A stretch of DNA of 64,000 nucleotides from Pelagimonas sp050633425 (GCF_050633425.1 NZ_JBOEGM010000012.1:1-64000), one strand, 5' to 3'. Positions 7,894 to 17,057 are shown, numbered from the stretch's first letter. Notes: generated by a model from the sequence alone, not told the origin. Program-made: numbers and translations.

Positions 7894-8259
7894 CTACACC
7901 GCCCGAGCCAATGCCGTCACTTCAATTTCAATTCGGTACTTCGGGTCGATCAGTCCGCATTCAATCATCGTGGCTGCGGGCGGGTTGGCCCCAAAGGTCG
8001 CCGCCAAAAGATCGAAACAGGCTGCAAACTCATGTCGGTCCGGCAGGTAATAATTGACACGCACAACTTCGGGAAAACCGACGCCAGCATCCTGCAAAGC
8101 GTTTTCAATAATGTCCAAGGCAGATTGGCACTGGGCAACGACATCCTCGCCTTGTCCGACTGTCCCCGCGACATGAACAAATCCTCCGGCGACGACCGCA
8201 CGACAATAGCCGACTTTCGCTTCGAATTCTCCGCCGGATGAAATTCGCTGAATACGCAT
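7894..8259 (-). CDS. RidA family protein
   Basis: Rid proteins hydrolyse reactive enamine/imine intermediates from PLP enzymes. The 121-residue protein has the family fold signatures: GFVHVAGTVGQ, the QCQSALDIIENAL helix, VRVNYYL and a C-terminal YRIEIEVTALA. The canonical RidA arginine lies in IPRxxR/CxR-type segments near the C-terminus; here that place reads PKYRIEIEV, so this may be a subgroup other than RidA proper. The start was set at the ATG of MRIQRISSG; the open frame runs much further but without coding character. Confidence 0.85.
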   Translation of the reverse strand: MRIQRISSGGEFEAKVGYCRAVVAGGFVHVAGTVGQGEDVVAQCQSALDIIENALQDAGVGFPEVVRVNYYLPDRHEFAACFDLLAATFGANPPAATMIECGLIDPKYRIEIEVTALARAV

Positions 8260-8358
8260 GACACTGTCATCCCTGATTTTTCTAAGATTGGGCATATACT
8301 TGCCCCAATACCCGTTAGAATGCCACGATAATTCGGAACTGGTGGTGGAATTCAAAGT

Positions 8359-9480
8359 ATGACGGGACGTGTTACATCTCACAATCGGCCCTTGCAACGT
8401 CCTGACCCTCTTGAAGGGTGGTCTCGGAGAGTCGAGATTTTGACAGATGCGGTGGTTATCCCTCCGCTGGAGCGGAGTTTTGTCCAACCATCGGGGATCT
8501 TGCGTAAAAACGGAACATTTTGCGCCCAAGGAGCCCATTGGCGCAAGACACGGCCATTGACTGTAAGACCCCAAAAACCCACCGGCCCAGTTGCGAGATT
8601 ACCCGGAACATGGTTATGGGGCGGCGTTTTATTCAGGCATTTTGGACATTTCATTGTTGAAAGCTCAGGTCGCCTTTGGCCACTGCCCAATCTGCCTGAG
8701 AAAATTGACGGCGTGTTGTTCACCCCTAAAAGCCCCGGTGCGGGCTATGCTCCCGAACCGTTTCATCTCGATTTCTTTGCAATGGCAGGCGTCCCACGGG
8801 TCTATCAGGCAGATCGCCCCTTGCAGGTTGAAAAGCTATATGTGCCCGGTCAGGGTTTTGGTCTCGGTGAGATTATCGAGGGGACGGATCACGCCCGCGC
8901 GTATTTTCGGAACCATTTTGCACGAAACATTTCCCCGAACGGACCAGAAAAACTATATATAAGCCGGTCGAAATTGGGTCGTGGGCGTGGAAAATTGCTT
9001 TGTGAAGATCATTTGGACACATTGCTTGCGAACCAAGGTTACGAAGTTTTCCACCCGCAAGCCCATGATTTACCGACCCAAGTGGCGCGCTATAAAGCTG
9101 CCAAACATGTGATCGCATCCGAAGGTTCCGCGATCCATTTGTTTGCCATGGTCGCGCGCGAAGATCAAAAACTTGCCGTGATGGCACGGCGCGTGTCGCA
9201 GGCGACAGATTTCATCCTACGCCATGCCCGGAGCTTCTCGGGTGTTGACCCTGTGTTGGTCAATACATTGCACCGCAGCTGGGTTCCGGAAAACGAAAGC
9301 GTTGCAAGACTATGGCTTAGCGAACTGGACTTTACCGCCGCTCATCGTATCTTGAGCGACCACGGGTTTATTTCAGGCCCTTCGTGGGAAGATCCGAGCG
9401 AAAATGCCATGGAAGACGCAAAGAAAAAGGCGAGCGGTGTGCCGCTCGCCCCTATCATTTCAGAAGGAAAGCCGACTTAA
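8359..9480 (+). CDS. Glycosyltransferase family 61 (DUF563) protein
   Basis: This is a probable cytoplasmic glycosyltransferase in cell-surface polysaccharide synthesis. The 373-residue protein shows the DUF563/GT61 landmarks FRHFGHFIVESSGRLWPL, KLYISRSKLGRG and a C-terminal ASEGSAIHLFAM segment near the likely donor site. The sugar and acceptor are unknown. It ends convergently with clpX: the two stop codons share bases at 9477-9480. Its last 20 codons also contain the clpX terminator hairpin. Only a weak ribosome binding site is visible. Confidence 0.88.
   Translation: MTGRVTSHNRPLQRPDPLEGWSRRVEILTDAVVIPPLERSFVQPSGILRKNGTFCAQGAHWRKTRPLTVRPQKPTGPVARLPGTWLWGGVLFRHFGHFIVESSGRLWPLPNLPEKIDGVLFTPKSPGAGYAPEPFHLDFFAMAGVPRVYQADRPLQVEKLYVPGQGFGLGEIIEGTDHARAYFRNHFARNISPNGPEKLYISRSKLGRGRGKLLCEDHLDTLLANQGYEVFHPQAHDLPTQVARYKAAKHVIASEGSAIHLFAMVAREDQKLAVMARRVSQATDFILRHARSFSGVDPVLVNTLHRSWVPENESVARLWLSELDFTAAHRILSDHGFISGPSWEDPSENAMEDAKKKASGVPLAPIISEGKPT
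9420..9450 (-). terminator. clpX terminator, embedded in the convergent GT61 gene
   Basis: On the minus strand, a perfect 9-bp stem (GGCGAGCGG with CCGCTCGCC) around a 4-base loop runs into TTTTTCTTT, about 27 bases after the clpX stop. On the plus strand the same bases code for the charged C-terminus of the glycosyltransferase. Confidence 0.85.
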
Positions 9481-10739
9481 CTGGCAGCTTCTTCTTTCTC
9501 TTTGTCCGCATGAACCATCAAAGGTTTGGCCTCGGAATTGACTGCTTCTTCGTTAACGACGACCTCGGAAACATCTTCCATGCCAGGCAACTCAAACATC
9601 GTGTCGAGCAAAATCCCCTCAAGGATTGATCGAAGGCCGCGTGCCCCTGTTTTGCGTTCAATCGCCTTTTTAGCGATTGCACTGAGGGCTTCATCGGTAA
9701 ACTTGAGTTCGGCTTCTTCCATCTCGAACAGGCGTTGATACTGCTTTACTAGCGCGTTCTTAGGCTCACTCAGAATGGTGACGAGCGCGTCTTCGTCCAA
9801 GTCTTCGAGCGTTGCAACAACTGGCAAACGCCCAACGAATTCGGGAATGAGACCAAACTTGAGCAAATCTTCCGGTTCGAGGTCTTGGAAAATTTCACCA
9901 ACACCGCGATCATCATCACCACGAACATCGGCACCAAAGCCCATCGCCGATCCCTTACCGCGCTGCGCAATAATACGATCCAGACCAGCAAAAGCACCAC
10001 CACAGATGAACAGGATGTTGGTGGTGTCGACTTGCAGGAACTCTTGCTGAGGATGTTTACGCCCCCCCTGCGGTGGAACCGACGCAACGGTCCCTTCCAT
10101 CAACTTAAGCAAAGCTTGCTGAACACCTTCGCCCGATACGTCACGGGTAATAGACGGGTTTTCAGATTTACGCGTAATTTTATCTACTTCGTCGATATAA
10201 ACGATGCCGCGCTGTGCGCGTTCGACATTGTACTCGGACGCCTGAAGCAGTTTGAGTATGATATTCTCAACATCTTCGCCGACATACCCAGCCTCAGTCA
10301 ACGTGGTTGCATCCGCCATTGTAAACGGTACATCCAAAATCCGAGCCAAAGTTTGGGCCAACAAGGTTTTACCACACCCTGTCGGACCGATCAGCATGAT
10401 GTTGGATTTCGCCAACTCGATATCAGAGCTTTTCTGCGCGTGGTTCAGACGTTTGTAATGGTTGTGCACAGCCACGGACAAAACCCGTTTGGCTTTTGCT
10501 TGACCGATCACATAATCGTCGAGAACATTGCAGATTTCTTGTGGCGTCGGCACACCTTCAGAGGATTTCAGGCCTGCGCCTTTTGTTTCCTCGCGGATGA
10601 TGTCCATGCACAGTTCAACACATTCATCACAGATAAAAACTGTCGGGCCTGCGATCAGCTTGCGCACTTCATGCTGGCTCTTACCGCAAAAGCTGCAATA
10701 GAGGGTGTTCTTGCTGTCACTGCCTGAATTCGTCGCCAT
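9477..10739 (-). CDS. clpX: ATP-dependent Clp protease ATP-binding subunit ClpX
   Basis: ClpX is a AAA+ unfoldase that delivers substrates to the ClpP peptidase. At 420 residues it has normal length. It has the N-terminal C4 zinc-binding domain (CSFCGKSQ...CDECVELC, residues about 12-40), Walker A GPTGCGKT, the pore loop region AGYVGEDVEN, the IGF-type ClpP-docking region, and the sensor-2 segment KTGARGLRSILE. It follows clpP on the same strand, separated by a terminator, so it likely also has its own promoter in the 183-base gap. Confidence 0.98.
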   Translation of the reverse strand: MATNSGSDSKNTLYCSFCGKSQHEVRKLIAGPTVFICDECVELCMDIIREETKGAGLKSSEGVPTPQEICNVLDDYVIGQAKAKRVLSVAVHNHYKRLNHAQKSSDIELAKSNIMLIGPTGCGKTLLAQTLARILDVPFTMADATTLTEAGYVGEDVENIILKLLQASEYNVERAQRGIVYIDEVDKITRKSENPSITRDVSGEGVQQALLKLMEGTVASVPPQGGRKHPQQEFLQVDTTNILFICGGAFAGLDRIIAQRGKGSAMGFGADVRGDDDRGVGEIFQDLEPEDLLKFGLIPEFVGRLPVVATLEDLDEDALVTILSEPKNALVKQYQRLFEMEEAELKFTDEALSAIAKKAIERKTGARGLRSILEGILLDTMFELPGMEDVSEVVVNEEAVNSEAKPLMVHADKEKEEAAS

Positions 10740-10863
10740 ATTGCACCTTTCCCGGTCAACGTCCCGGTTTATTCACTTTGAGGGTGACCCCATTCGGCAC
10801 CCCCACTTCGCGCCTATCACCACGTTCCTGCCAGCTTAGGACAGGCATCACGGCGCGACAATC

Positions 10864-10912
10864 GGAAAATCACCCCGACCTTTACCCATTTCGACGAGCA
10901 ATGGTCGGGGTG
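10864..10912 (-). terminator. clpP terminator
   Basis: On the minus strand, a perfect 10-bp stem (CACCCCGACC with GGTCGGGGTG) with a 22-base loop is followed by ATTTTCC. It starts 10 bases after the clpP stop and would reduce read-through into clpX. Confidence 0.75.
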
Positions 10913-10922
10913 TCCGTATTTT

Positions 10923-11555
10923 TTACTCTTCGTCGCCGTCTTTGGCGCGCGACGTTACGATTTCGTCAATCAGACCCCAGTCTTTCGCCTCTTCTGGTGA
11001 CATGAAATTATCGCGTTCAAGACCTTGCTCGACTTCTTCGTAGGTCCGGCCGGTGTGGTGAACATAGATTTCATTCAAACGCTTCTTGAGTTTCAGCGTT
11101 TCTTCGGCGTGGATCATAATGTCGGTCGCCTGCCCCTGATACCCACCGGAGGGCTGGTGCACCATGACGCGGCTGTTGGGCAGCGAGAAACGCATATCCT
11201 TTTCACCGGCGGTCAGCAGAAGCGAGCCCATCGAAGCCGCTTGGCCAATCACAAGGGTCGACACTTTGGGGCGGATATACTGCATGGTGTCATAGATCGA
11301 CAGGCCCGAGGTCACAACGCCACCGGGGGAGTTGATGTACATGCTGATTTCCTTGGCGGGGTTTTCCGCTTCAAGGTGGAGCAGCTGTGCTACGATCAGC
11401 GACGACATGCCGTCATGGACTGGACCGTTGAGGAAAATGATCCGCTCCTTCAGCAGGCGCGAGAAGATGTCATAGGCCCGTTCGCCGCGGCTCGTCTGTT
11501 CGACAACCATGGGAACGAGAGTGTTCATATATACGTCTAAAGGATCTTTCATCAC
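10923..11555 (-). CDS. clpP: ATP-dependent Clp protease proteolytic subunit ClpP
   Basis: ClpP is the serine peptidase chamber that degrades proteins threaded by ClpX or ClpA. The 210-residue protein has the catalytic serine in GQAASMGSLLL, the histidine in RVMVHQPSGGYQG, and the oxyanion region SPGGVVTSG. It lies upstream of clpX in the usual order. No heat-shock promoter could be recognised with confidence in the upstream 130 bases. Confidence 0.98.
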   Translation of the reverse strand: MMKDPLDVYMNTLVPMVVEQTSRGERAYDIFSRLLKERIIFLNGPVHDGMSSLIVAQLLHLEAENPAKEISMYINSPGGVVTSGLSIYDTMQYIRPKVSTLVIGQAASMGSLLLTAGEKDMRFSLPNSRVMVHQPSGGYQGQATDIMIHAEETLKLKKRLNEIYVHHTGRTYEEVEQGLERDNFMSPEEAKDWGLIDEIVTSRAKDGDEE

Positions 11556-11692
11556 GGTCCCGCCTGCTAATTCTCTGGATACTGCCTAAAGCCTAGGTAT
11601 TGATAGAGTCTTAGTGCTGGGCTTTGGGGGCTGCAAGGGGATGGTAGGAGAAAAGCGATTCAACTACTGGTCGAAGAAGGCAAAGTGTACCG

Positions 11693-12292
11693 TCACAACG
11701 GCAAACCACGCAAAGACCCCAGTTGTCGAAAAGTTGAAAACTTGTCCGAAAGAGATAAGTCGCCGGGATTTGAACCAAGCTCCCCTTCCGGAACTTCTTC
11801 ACCGAAATGTTTGTAATACCGCACCCAAAACGGCAGAACCTCGCCTGTCACAGGGTCACTAAAACTCATTGGGGACTCAGGGAAAAAGGCTGTTTGCCCG
11901 TTTGCTCGCCAAAAGGCATCAACAATTAGCTCACTGCAATACATGGCGGAACCGTCAGGACCGTAGCGCCCATCATAGGGCACCCCCACGGATGCGTGGG
12001 CAAACGCAACAGCTGCAGGGATCAACGCATGATACCTTGGGTCCAGACGTGCCAAAATCACCCGAGGGCGTGCCTGATCATCCAGAGTTCGATCCAAAAA
12101 GGAGGGCAACGCCGTCATTTTAACGTGCGGTGCTATGGCCTCGGCCACAACGATTTGTTGACCAATAACGATGGCCATGCCGCAATGATTGATCTCGGCT
12201 CCCTTCCAACCCAAAGTCGACCCATTGATTGCGTCACAAACCGCTCCGCACCCAATGTCTTGGAAAAGAATATCACCCGTTTGAATCTGCAT
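11693..12292 (-). CDS. YiiX/YebB-like NlpC/P60-type cysteine peptidase (C92 family)
   Basis: This is a permuted papain-fold hydrolase. The catalytic histidine is in AEINHCGMAI and the cysteine in AMYCSELIVDAFW, the order typical of the YiiX/G6R group. The N-terminal MQIQTGDILFQDI also matches. At 199 residues the length is normal, and there is no signal peptide, so it should be cytoplasmic. Family members cleave amide or ester bonds in peptidoglycan fragments or lipid conjugates; the substrate here is unknown. It sits alone between clpP and the sox locus, downstream of soxF on the same strand but beyond a terminator. Confidence 0.85.
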   Translation of the reverse strand: MQIQTGDILFQDIGCGAVCDAINGSTLGWKGAEINHCGMAIVIGQQIVVAEAIAPHVKMTALPSFLDRTLDDQARPRVILARLDPRYHALIPAAVAFAHASVGVPYDGRYGPDGSAMYCSELIVDAFWRANGQTAFFPESPMSFSDPVTGEVLPFWVRYYKHFGEEVPEGELGSNPGDLSLSDKFSTFRQLGSLRGLPL

Positions 12293-12385
12293 ACCGCACC
12301 TACACTTACTACTCAGACGAATGGTCCGACATTCTGGACCAACTCATATTCCTACATGAGCGTATCACCAAGAGCGTGCCAAATG

Positions 12386-12416
12386 CAAAATGGAGAGAGC
12401 CATTACACTCTCTCCA
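12386..12416 (-). terminator. Terminator at the end of the sox operon
   Basis: On the minus strand, a perfect 9-bp stem (TGGAGAGAG with CTCTCTCCA) and 8-base loop lead into ATTTTGC, 24 bases after the soxF stop. It closes the leftward sox transcription unit. Confidence 0.8.
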
Positions 12417-12439
12417 ATCACCCAAACGAAAAGACAACG

Positions 12440-13702
12440 TCAGCCAAACATGTCCGATGTGATCCCGGCGTACCAGCCAACGCTTTCCTCGTAGGTGCGC
12501 TGGCGCAGCTCGGCATCTTCGCCGGTTTTCGAGATGAACCCATCGACCTTGGCGATTTTTTCATCCGTGGCTTGGTAAGACGCGCCGACCTTGATCCCAT
12601 CGTCGGTGTCAATCAACGACCAGCAAGTATTTGAGAACTTGGCCGGGAACACTTTGGACCCAGTTAGCGCACCACGGACAGCCATCGCTGCGACCTTGGC
12701 CTGGGAATTGGCCGAGAAGCCCGATTTTGGCATGTCGCCCTGCGCCGATGCATCGCCAAGAATATGGATGTTTTCATCCAAGCGACTTTGCATCGTGTGG
12801 GCCGATACCGGGGCCCAATTGCCTTCGGTCAGGGCCGCTGCTTCGCAGATCAGACCGGCTTTTTGCGCCGGAATCACATTGCAGACGTCGGCTTTAACAA
12901 CTTCACCGTCGATGTCGACTTCCATTGTATCGGGGTTTACCGACACGTTTTCACCGCCGAAATCCGGCCCGATACGTTCGATCATACCATCATAGTGATT
13001 GGCCCAGCCTTCTTCGAACAGCGCCTGTTTGGAGAATTTCGGCTTGGGGTCTGCGATAATGATCTTGGCAGTTGGATTGTTGGCCTTGAGGTAATGCGCA
13101 ACCATCGAAATCCGTTCATATGGCCCGGGAGGGCAGCGGAACGGGTTGGGCGGCGCAACCATGACATAGGTGCCGCCTTCGGGCATCGCCATGAGCTGGC
13201 GCTTGAGCAGTTCAGACTGGGTCCCGGCCTTGTAGGCATGAGGCATTTTGCCCTGCGCTGCGGTTGACCAACCGGGGACCGATCCTTCTACGAAATCAAT
13301 ACCAGGGCTGATAATCAGGCGGTCATAAGGAACTTTGCCGCCCCCAGCGAGAGATACGGTTTTCGCATCGCGATCAACGCCGGTTGCCCAGTCATGGACA
13401 ACATTGATGCCGTAGTCCGCCGCCAGCGTCCCGTAGGTATGGCCGATGGAAGACAATTCACGGAACCCACCAATATAGAGGTTGGAAAAGAAGCAGGTGT
13501 AATACGTGCGGGTCGGTTCAATCAAAGTGACGTCGATTTCACCTTTGCTGTCTTTGGCCACATAGCGCGCTGCGGTGGCCCCGCCTGCCCCACCGCCGAT
13601 GACAACAACGCGCGGTTTGGATTGCGCGCGCACCATCGGGGCAGCCAATGTGGCGGACGCCGCGATGGTTGTGCCGATAAAGGCCCGTCTGTTCAAAGTC
13701 AT
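12440..13702 (-). CDS. soxF: SoxF, flavocytochrome c sulfide dehydrogenase flavoprotein subunit
   Basis: SoxF is a periplasmic FAD protein that oxidises sulfide and stimulates the Sox system, passing electrons to a cytochrome c partner. The 420-residue precursor has a Tat-like N-terminus (MTLNRRAFIGTTIAAS), the FAD-binding VVVIGGGAGGATAARYV, and the two redox cysteines expected by comparison with flavocytochrome c: C190 in FRCPPGPYER and C360 in FSNTCWSL. The start is the ATG after AAGGAGGAG; the frame extends 13 codons upstream without support. A strong terminator lies just upstream, between soxE and soxF, so soxF may depend on read-through or on its own promoter. Confidence 0.94.
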   Translation of the reverse strand: MTLNRRAFIGTTIAASATLAAPMVRAQSKPRVVVIGGGAGGATAARYVAKDSKGEIDVTLIEPTRTYYTCFFSNLYIGGFRELSSIGHTYGTLAADYGINVVHDWATGVDRDAKTVSLAGGGKVPYDRLIISPGIDFVEGSVPGWSTAAQGKMPHAYKAGTQSELLKRQLMAMPEGGTYVMVAPPNPFRCPPGPYERISMVAHYLKANNPTAKIIIADPKPKFSKQALFEEGWANHYDGMIERIGPDFGGENVSVNPDTMEVDIDGEVVKADVCNVIPAQKAGLICEAAALTEGNWAPVSAHTMQSRLDENIHILGDASAQGDMPKSGFSANSQAKVAAMAVRGALTGSKVFPAKFSNTCWSLIDTDDGIKVGASYQATDEKIAKVDGFISKTGEDAELRQRTYEESVGWYAGITSDMFG

Positions 13703-13740
13703 GTTTGTCTCCTCCTTGTTATCGATACATGCAGGGCGCA

Positions 13741-13771
13741 TGCAAAAACCCCGCAGCCACAGGCTACGGGG
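13741..13771 (-). terminator. Terminator/attenuator inside the sox cluster, before soxF
   Basis: On the minus strand, a 10-bp stem (CCCCGTAGCC with GGCTGCGGGG, one G-T pair) and a 3-base loop are followed by TTTTTGC. It lies 38 bases upstream of the soxF start and would end most transcripts coming from soxE. Confidence 0.85.
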
Positions 13772-13961
13772 TGAATTTGGTTCTAAAATGGGGGCCGGTC
13801 AGAGTGGCAAAAACCCAAAGGCCGCTGCCAGCGCCAAAACCGTTCCCAATGCGATTATGCGGGCCGGAAAGGACATCTGCAAAAGCTCCAATCAAAAACA
13901 CCTTGGCCTGCGCCAAGACAAACACACTGAATGACACGGCCTTAGTCGCCGTCTGTAACAT
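13764..13961 (-). CDS. Possible small membrane protein between soxE and soxF
   Basis: The 313-base gap between soxE and soxF holds one frame on the sox strand that could be real: 65 residues from an ATG at 13961 (75 from a TTG at 13991). It has a hydrophobic segment, FSVFVLAQAKVFLIGAFADV, then a Gly-rich, basic tail. The ribosome binding site is weak and the TAG stop falls inside the terminator stem. I do not recognise it. Noncoding leader sequence for soxF is the alternative. Confidence 0.25.
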   Translation of the reverse strand: MLQTATKAVSFSVFVLAQAKVFLIGAFADVLSGPHNRIGNGFGAGSGLWVFATLTGPHFRTKFTP

Positions 13962-14015
13962 CACTGTGATGCTTTTGAATATATTCGGCAATTGCGGAAT
14001 ACCTGACCCTTTCTT

Positions 14016-14729
14016 TCACTCAAGATTTGCGAAATAGGTGGCCAGTGCAGCGATCTCCTCGTCGCTGAGGCGACTGGCCATCATTTGCATCACCGGATGC
14101 GGACGCAGCTTTTGCTTGTAGGCATGCATCGCAATGACGAAGTCTTCTTCGTACCAATAGGCAATGCCCGGAATACCATCATCATCCCCATCAATTTGGT
14201 GACAGGTGACGCATTCCGACGCGAGATATTCGCCGTAATCCGCATCCCCAACAATGGCGAGCGTTTCCGCGCTCAGTTTGACATCAAAGGCCAAAGCGGT
14301 TGGTTCGGATTCTGGAATATCCTGCGGACTGGCCGAAAAGGTCCGCAAATAGGCCAGAATATCATGCCGGTCCTGGGCTTTCTTGACCCCACGAAAATCC
14401 ATATTGGTGTCAGACACCAAGGATTTCGGGTTTTGGATATAGACGTCGAGGCGCTCAAACGTCCAATCCATCCCATCGGCATTGGCACGCTTCAGGCCCT
14501 TGGAATAGTCAAACCCCTCCATGCTACCAGCGCGGCGACCAAAGAGATCATTGAGACTTGGCCCCTCGTCATGCTCAGCATCAACGCCAACTTGGTGACA
14601 GCCGATACAGCTTCGATAAAGCTGTTCACCACTGTCTGCATCGCCAAGCGCTTCGGCGTTATCCTCGGCCTGCGCCGCCCCCAAAGGGGCCAACGCAAGC
14701 GGTACAGCCATCAACCAGCCGCGCATCAC
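14016..14729 (-). CDS. soxE: SoxE, dihaem c-type cytochrome
   Basis: SoxE is a periplasmic dihaem cytochrome c, thought to work as the haem partner of the flavoprotein SoxF. The 237-residue precursor has a signal peptide (LMAVPLALAPLGAAQA) and two haem-binding motifs, CIGCH (41-45) and CVTCH (173-177). These sit in two separate cytochrome c domains, the first with GRRAGSMEGFDYSKGLK, a class I cytochrome pattern. Its ATG overlaps the soxD stop (ATGA), so the two are translationally coupled. Confidence 0.93.
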   Translation of the reverse strand: MMRGWLMAVPLALAPLGAAQAEDNAEALGDADSGEQLYRSCIGCHQVGVDAEHDEGPSLNDLFGRRAGSMEGFDYSKGLKRANADGMDWTFERLDVYIQNPKSLVSDTNMDFRGVKKAQDRHDILAYLRTFSASPQDIPESEPTALAFDVKLSAETLAIVGDADYGEYLASECVTCHQIDGDDDGIPGIAYWYEEDFVIAMHAYKQKLRPHPVMQMMASRLSDEEIAALATYFANLE

Positions 14730-15796
14730 TGCGATACCGACTTCAGATATTCAATCATCGCAAGGATGTCGGCATCTTTCCTAAGGCCCGCAAAGGACAT
14801 CTTGGTGCCCTTCATGTATTTTTTGGGCTTGGTGAGAAAGGCCGTCAAAGTCTCTTCGTCCCAAACTCCGCCATGGCCCTTCATGACCTTGGAGTATTTG
14901 AAACCGTCCTGAACTCCGACATCAGCGCCAAAGATACCATTTAGGATGGGACCAGTCTTGTGCTTGGCACCATCCCCAACTTGGTGACAGGCCTTGCATT
15001 TCTTGAAGACTTTCTGGCCTTTGGCCACAAGTTCTTCGTCCAAGGCGGCCATAACGGGCTCAGGCTCGGGCGCCGGTTCAGGCGCAGGCTCAGCCACCGG
15101 AGTTGGCTCGGGGGCGGGTTGGGGGGCGGGTTGGGCCTTGGCTTCTTCAACCGGAGCAGGCTCAGCACTGTCTTCTTCCGGCGTCACATCAAGAACCGAC
15201 GCGCGCATGGTGACTTCGACGCTGTCCTTACAGTTTTCCATGCAAGGCTCGGAACGCCAAAGCGCATACTCGGTTTCGGCCCGATCATCGAGAATAAAAC
15301 CGCCCGCATTGGGCATTTCCACATCCAAGAAGGTTTCCTTGGACAACTCGAATTCCTCGTCGATCAGATCGTTGGAATACAAAATATAGGCGACGATGGC
15401 ATAGACATCGTCTGGTTCCAGCGTCTGAGCCGCACCGAACGGCATAGAGCGGTTCACATAGTCAAATGTTGTCGACAGGTAAGGCCAATAACTCCCAACA
15501 GTTTTCAGCGGATCCTCATCCGCCAAAGTTCCGTCTCCGCCTGCCAATTTCGGCCAGTTATCAACACCTTCGGCGAAATCCCCGTGGCAGATTGCGCAAT
15601 TGTCGGCAAAGATTTCTTCGCCATCCAATGCATTTCCTGAACCGTCAGGAAGGCCGGTCCCATCCGGGCTGACGTCCAGATCCCACGCCGCGATTTCTTC
15701 GGGCATCGCGGAGCGACCAAGACCGTATTTTTCGGCGAACGCCGGGTTTGCAGCAAGAACCAAGGCCAGCGCTGTTAGATTAAGATACTTCGACAT
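14726..15796 (-). CDS. soxD: SoxD, dihaem cytochrome c subunit of sulfur dehydrogenase
   Basis: SoxD pairs with the molybdoprotein SoxC to oxidise the SoxY-bound sulfane sulfur, a six-electron step that prevents sulfur-globule formation. The 356-residue precursor has a signal peptide ending in NPAFA and haem motifs CAICH (67-71) and CKACH (267-271). The two domains are joined by a Pro/Ala/Glu-rich linker (about 205-250). I chose the ATG of MSKYLNL, which has GGGAGG upstream. It overlaps the soxC end by 17 bases. Confidence 0.95.
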   Translation of the reverse strand: MSKYLNLTALALVLAANPAFAEKYGLGRSAMPEEIAAWDLDVSPDGTGLPDGSGNALDGEEIFADNCAICHGDFAEGVDNWPKLAGGDGTLADEDPLKTVGSYWPYLSTTFDYVNRSMPFGAAQTLEPDDVYAIVAYILYSNDLIDEEFELSKETFLDVEMPNAGGFILDDRAETEYALWRSEPCMENCKDSVEVTMRASVLDVTPEEDSAEPAPVEEAKAQPAPQPAPEPTPVAEPAPEPAPEPEPVMAALDEELVAKGQKVFKKCKACHQVGDGAKHKTGPILNGIFGADVGVQDGFKYSKVMKGHGGVWDEETLTAFLTKPKKYMKGTKMSFAGLRKDADILAMIEYLKSVSQ

Positions 15797-17057
15797 TCTC
15801 GGCCTCCCCATCGGCTTTCACCCACCAGGTCTGGATACAATTGTTGTGATAGATTGAGTTCAAGCCACGCACTTCGCGCAGTTGAGTTTTGGTAGGCTGG
15901 ACATAGCCGGTTTCGTCAATCGCACGCGATTGCAGGAACATCTCTTCGCCATTCCATTCGGTGTCGAGATAGAACCGGGTGAGCGCCTTGTCCTCGCCCT
16001 CTTTGCCAAGACGGGCGGTTTCCCATGTTTTGCCGCCATCCTTGGAGACATCGACGCGGGTGATTTTGCCGTGACCGGACCAAGCAAGGCCTGTGATCAC
16101 CAGCGGTCCATGCCCATGTTTGATCGGCGACTGAGGGCTGGGCGATGTAACGATGGATTTCGCATCCATGACCCACGTCCATTTGCGCGCGGTCCCGTCT
16201 TCGAGAACATCTGTATATTTCGACGTTTCTTCGCGGCTTTCGACCGGGCCATCCATGACCTCGATCCGGCGAATCCACTTGACCCACATGTTGCCTTCCC
16301 AACCCGGCACAACCAGACGCACCGGGTAGCCATGCTCCATGCGCAACGCTTCGCCGTTGGCCTTAAAAGCGATCAAGCAATCATCCAACGCCTTTTCCAT
16401 CGGAATTGATCGGCCGTTTGAAGAGGCATCCGCGCCTTCAACATAGACCCATTTGTCTTTCAGATCGCCCGCAGCGTCCAAACCGGCCTCTTCCAAAAGC
16501 GTCCGCAAGGTGACGCCAGAATATTCCATGTTGTGGATCATACCGTGGGTGAACTGCGCGCCGTTCAGCTGCGCGCCCGCCCATTCCATGCCGGTATTTG
16601 CTGCGCATTCAAGGAAATAGGTGTGGTTTTGGCGCGGGAAACGCTCCAAGTCTTCGTATGAAAATACCAACGGCTTGTCGACCAAACCATTGATCATCAG
16701 GCGATAATCTTCCTTCTTGAGCGCAATCGCACCCGAATGGTGGCGCTCAAACGCACACCCCTGGGGAGTAATGGTGCCATCAAGTGCATGAATCGGCGTA
16801 AAGTTGATCGAACTGATGGTGTCAGCGGTCAGCCATTCCACGTTGCGACGGATCACATCCCCTTCGAACTCAATCGGCACACCATAAGGCGAGGCATCGA
16901 CGCCATCCCCAAGGCCCGATGCCCATTCTTGAACTTCGGTAATCAACGGGTCGGGTGTCGCGGCGCTGGCCCCGCCAGCCATTGCACCGGCACCCAAAGC
17001 GGCTGCGCTGGTTAGGAACTGGCGGCGCGAGGGACCCGGTTTTGTGTCTTCTGCCAT
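15780..17057 (-). CDS. soxC: SoxC, molybdenum cofactor subunit of sulfur dehydrogenase
   Basis: SoxC is a periplasmic sulfite-oxidase-family molybdoenzyme and the catalytic half of Sox(CD)2. The 425-residue precursor carries a Tat signal (SRRQFLTSAAALGAGA), as expected for a cofactor-loaded protein. The molybdenum-ligating cysteine is C151 in YFLECAANTGMEW. The C-terminal dimerisation domain has PVRLVVPGWEGNMWVKW and ITGLAWSGHGKI. GAAAGGAGA precedes the chosen ATG. Presence of soxCD predicts complete oxidation of thiosulfate to sulfate. Confidence 0.96.
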   Translation of the reverse strand: MAEDTKPGPSRRQFLTSAAALGAGAMAGGASAATPDPLITEVQEWASGLGDGVDASPYGVPIEFEGDVIRRNVEWLTADTISSINFTPIHALDGTITPQGCAFERHHSGAIALKKEDYRLMINGLVDKPLVFSYEDLERFPRQNHTYFLECAANTGMEWAGAQLNGAQFTHGMIHNMEYSGVTLRTLLEEAGLDAAGDLKDKWVYVEGADASSNGRSIPMEKALDDCLIAFKANGEALRMEHGYPVRLVVPGWEGNMWVKWIRRIEVMDGPVESREETSKYTDVLEDGTARKWTWVMDAKSIVTSPSPQSPIKHGHGPLVITGLAWSGHGKITRVDVSKDGGKTWETARLGKEGEDKALTRFYLDTEWNGEEMFLQSRAIDETGYVQPTKTQLREVRGLNSIYHNNCIQTWWVKADGEAENVEVS

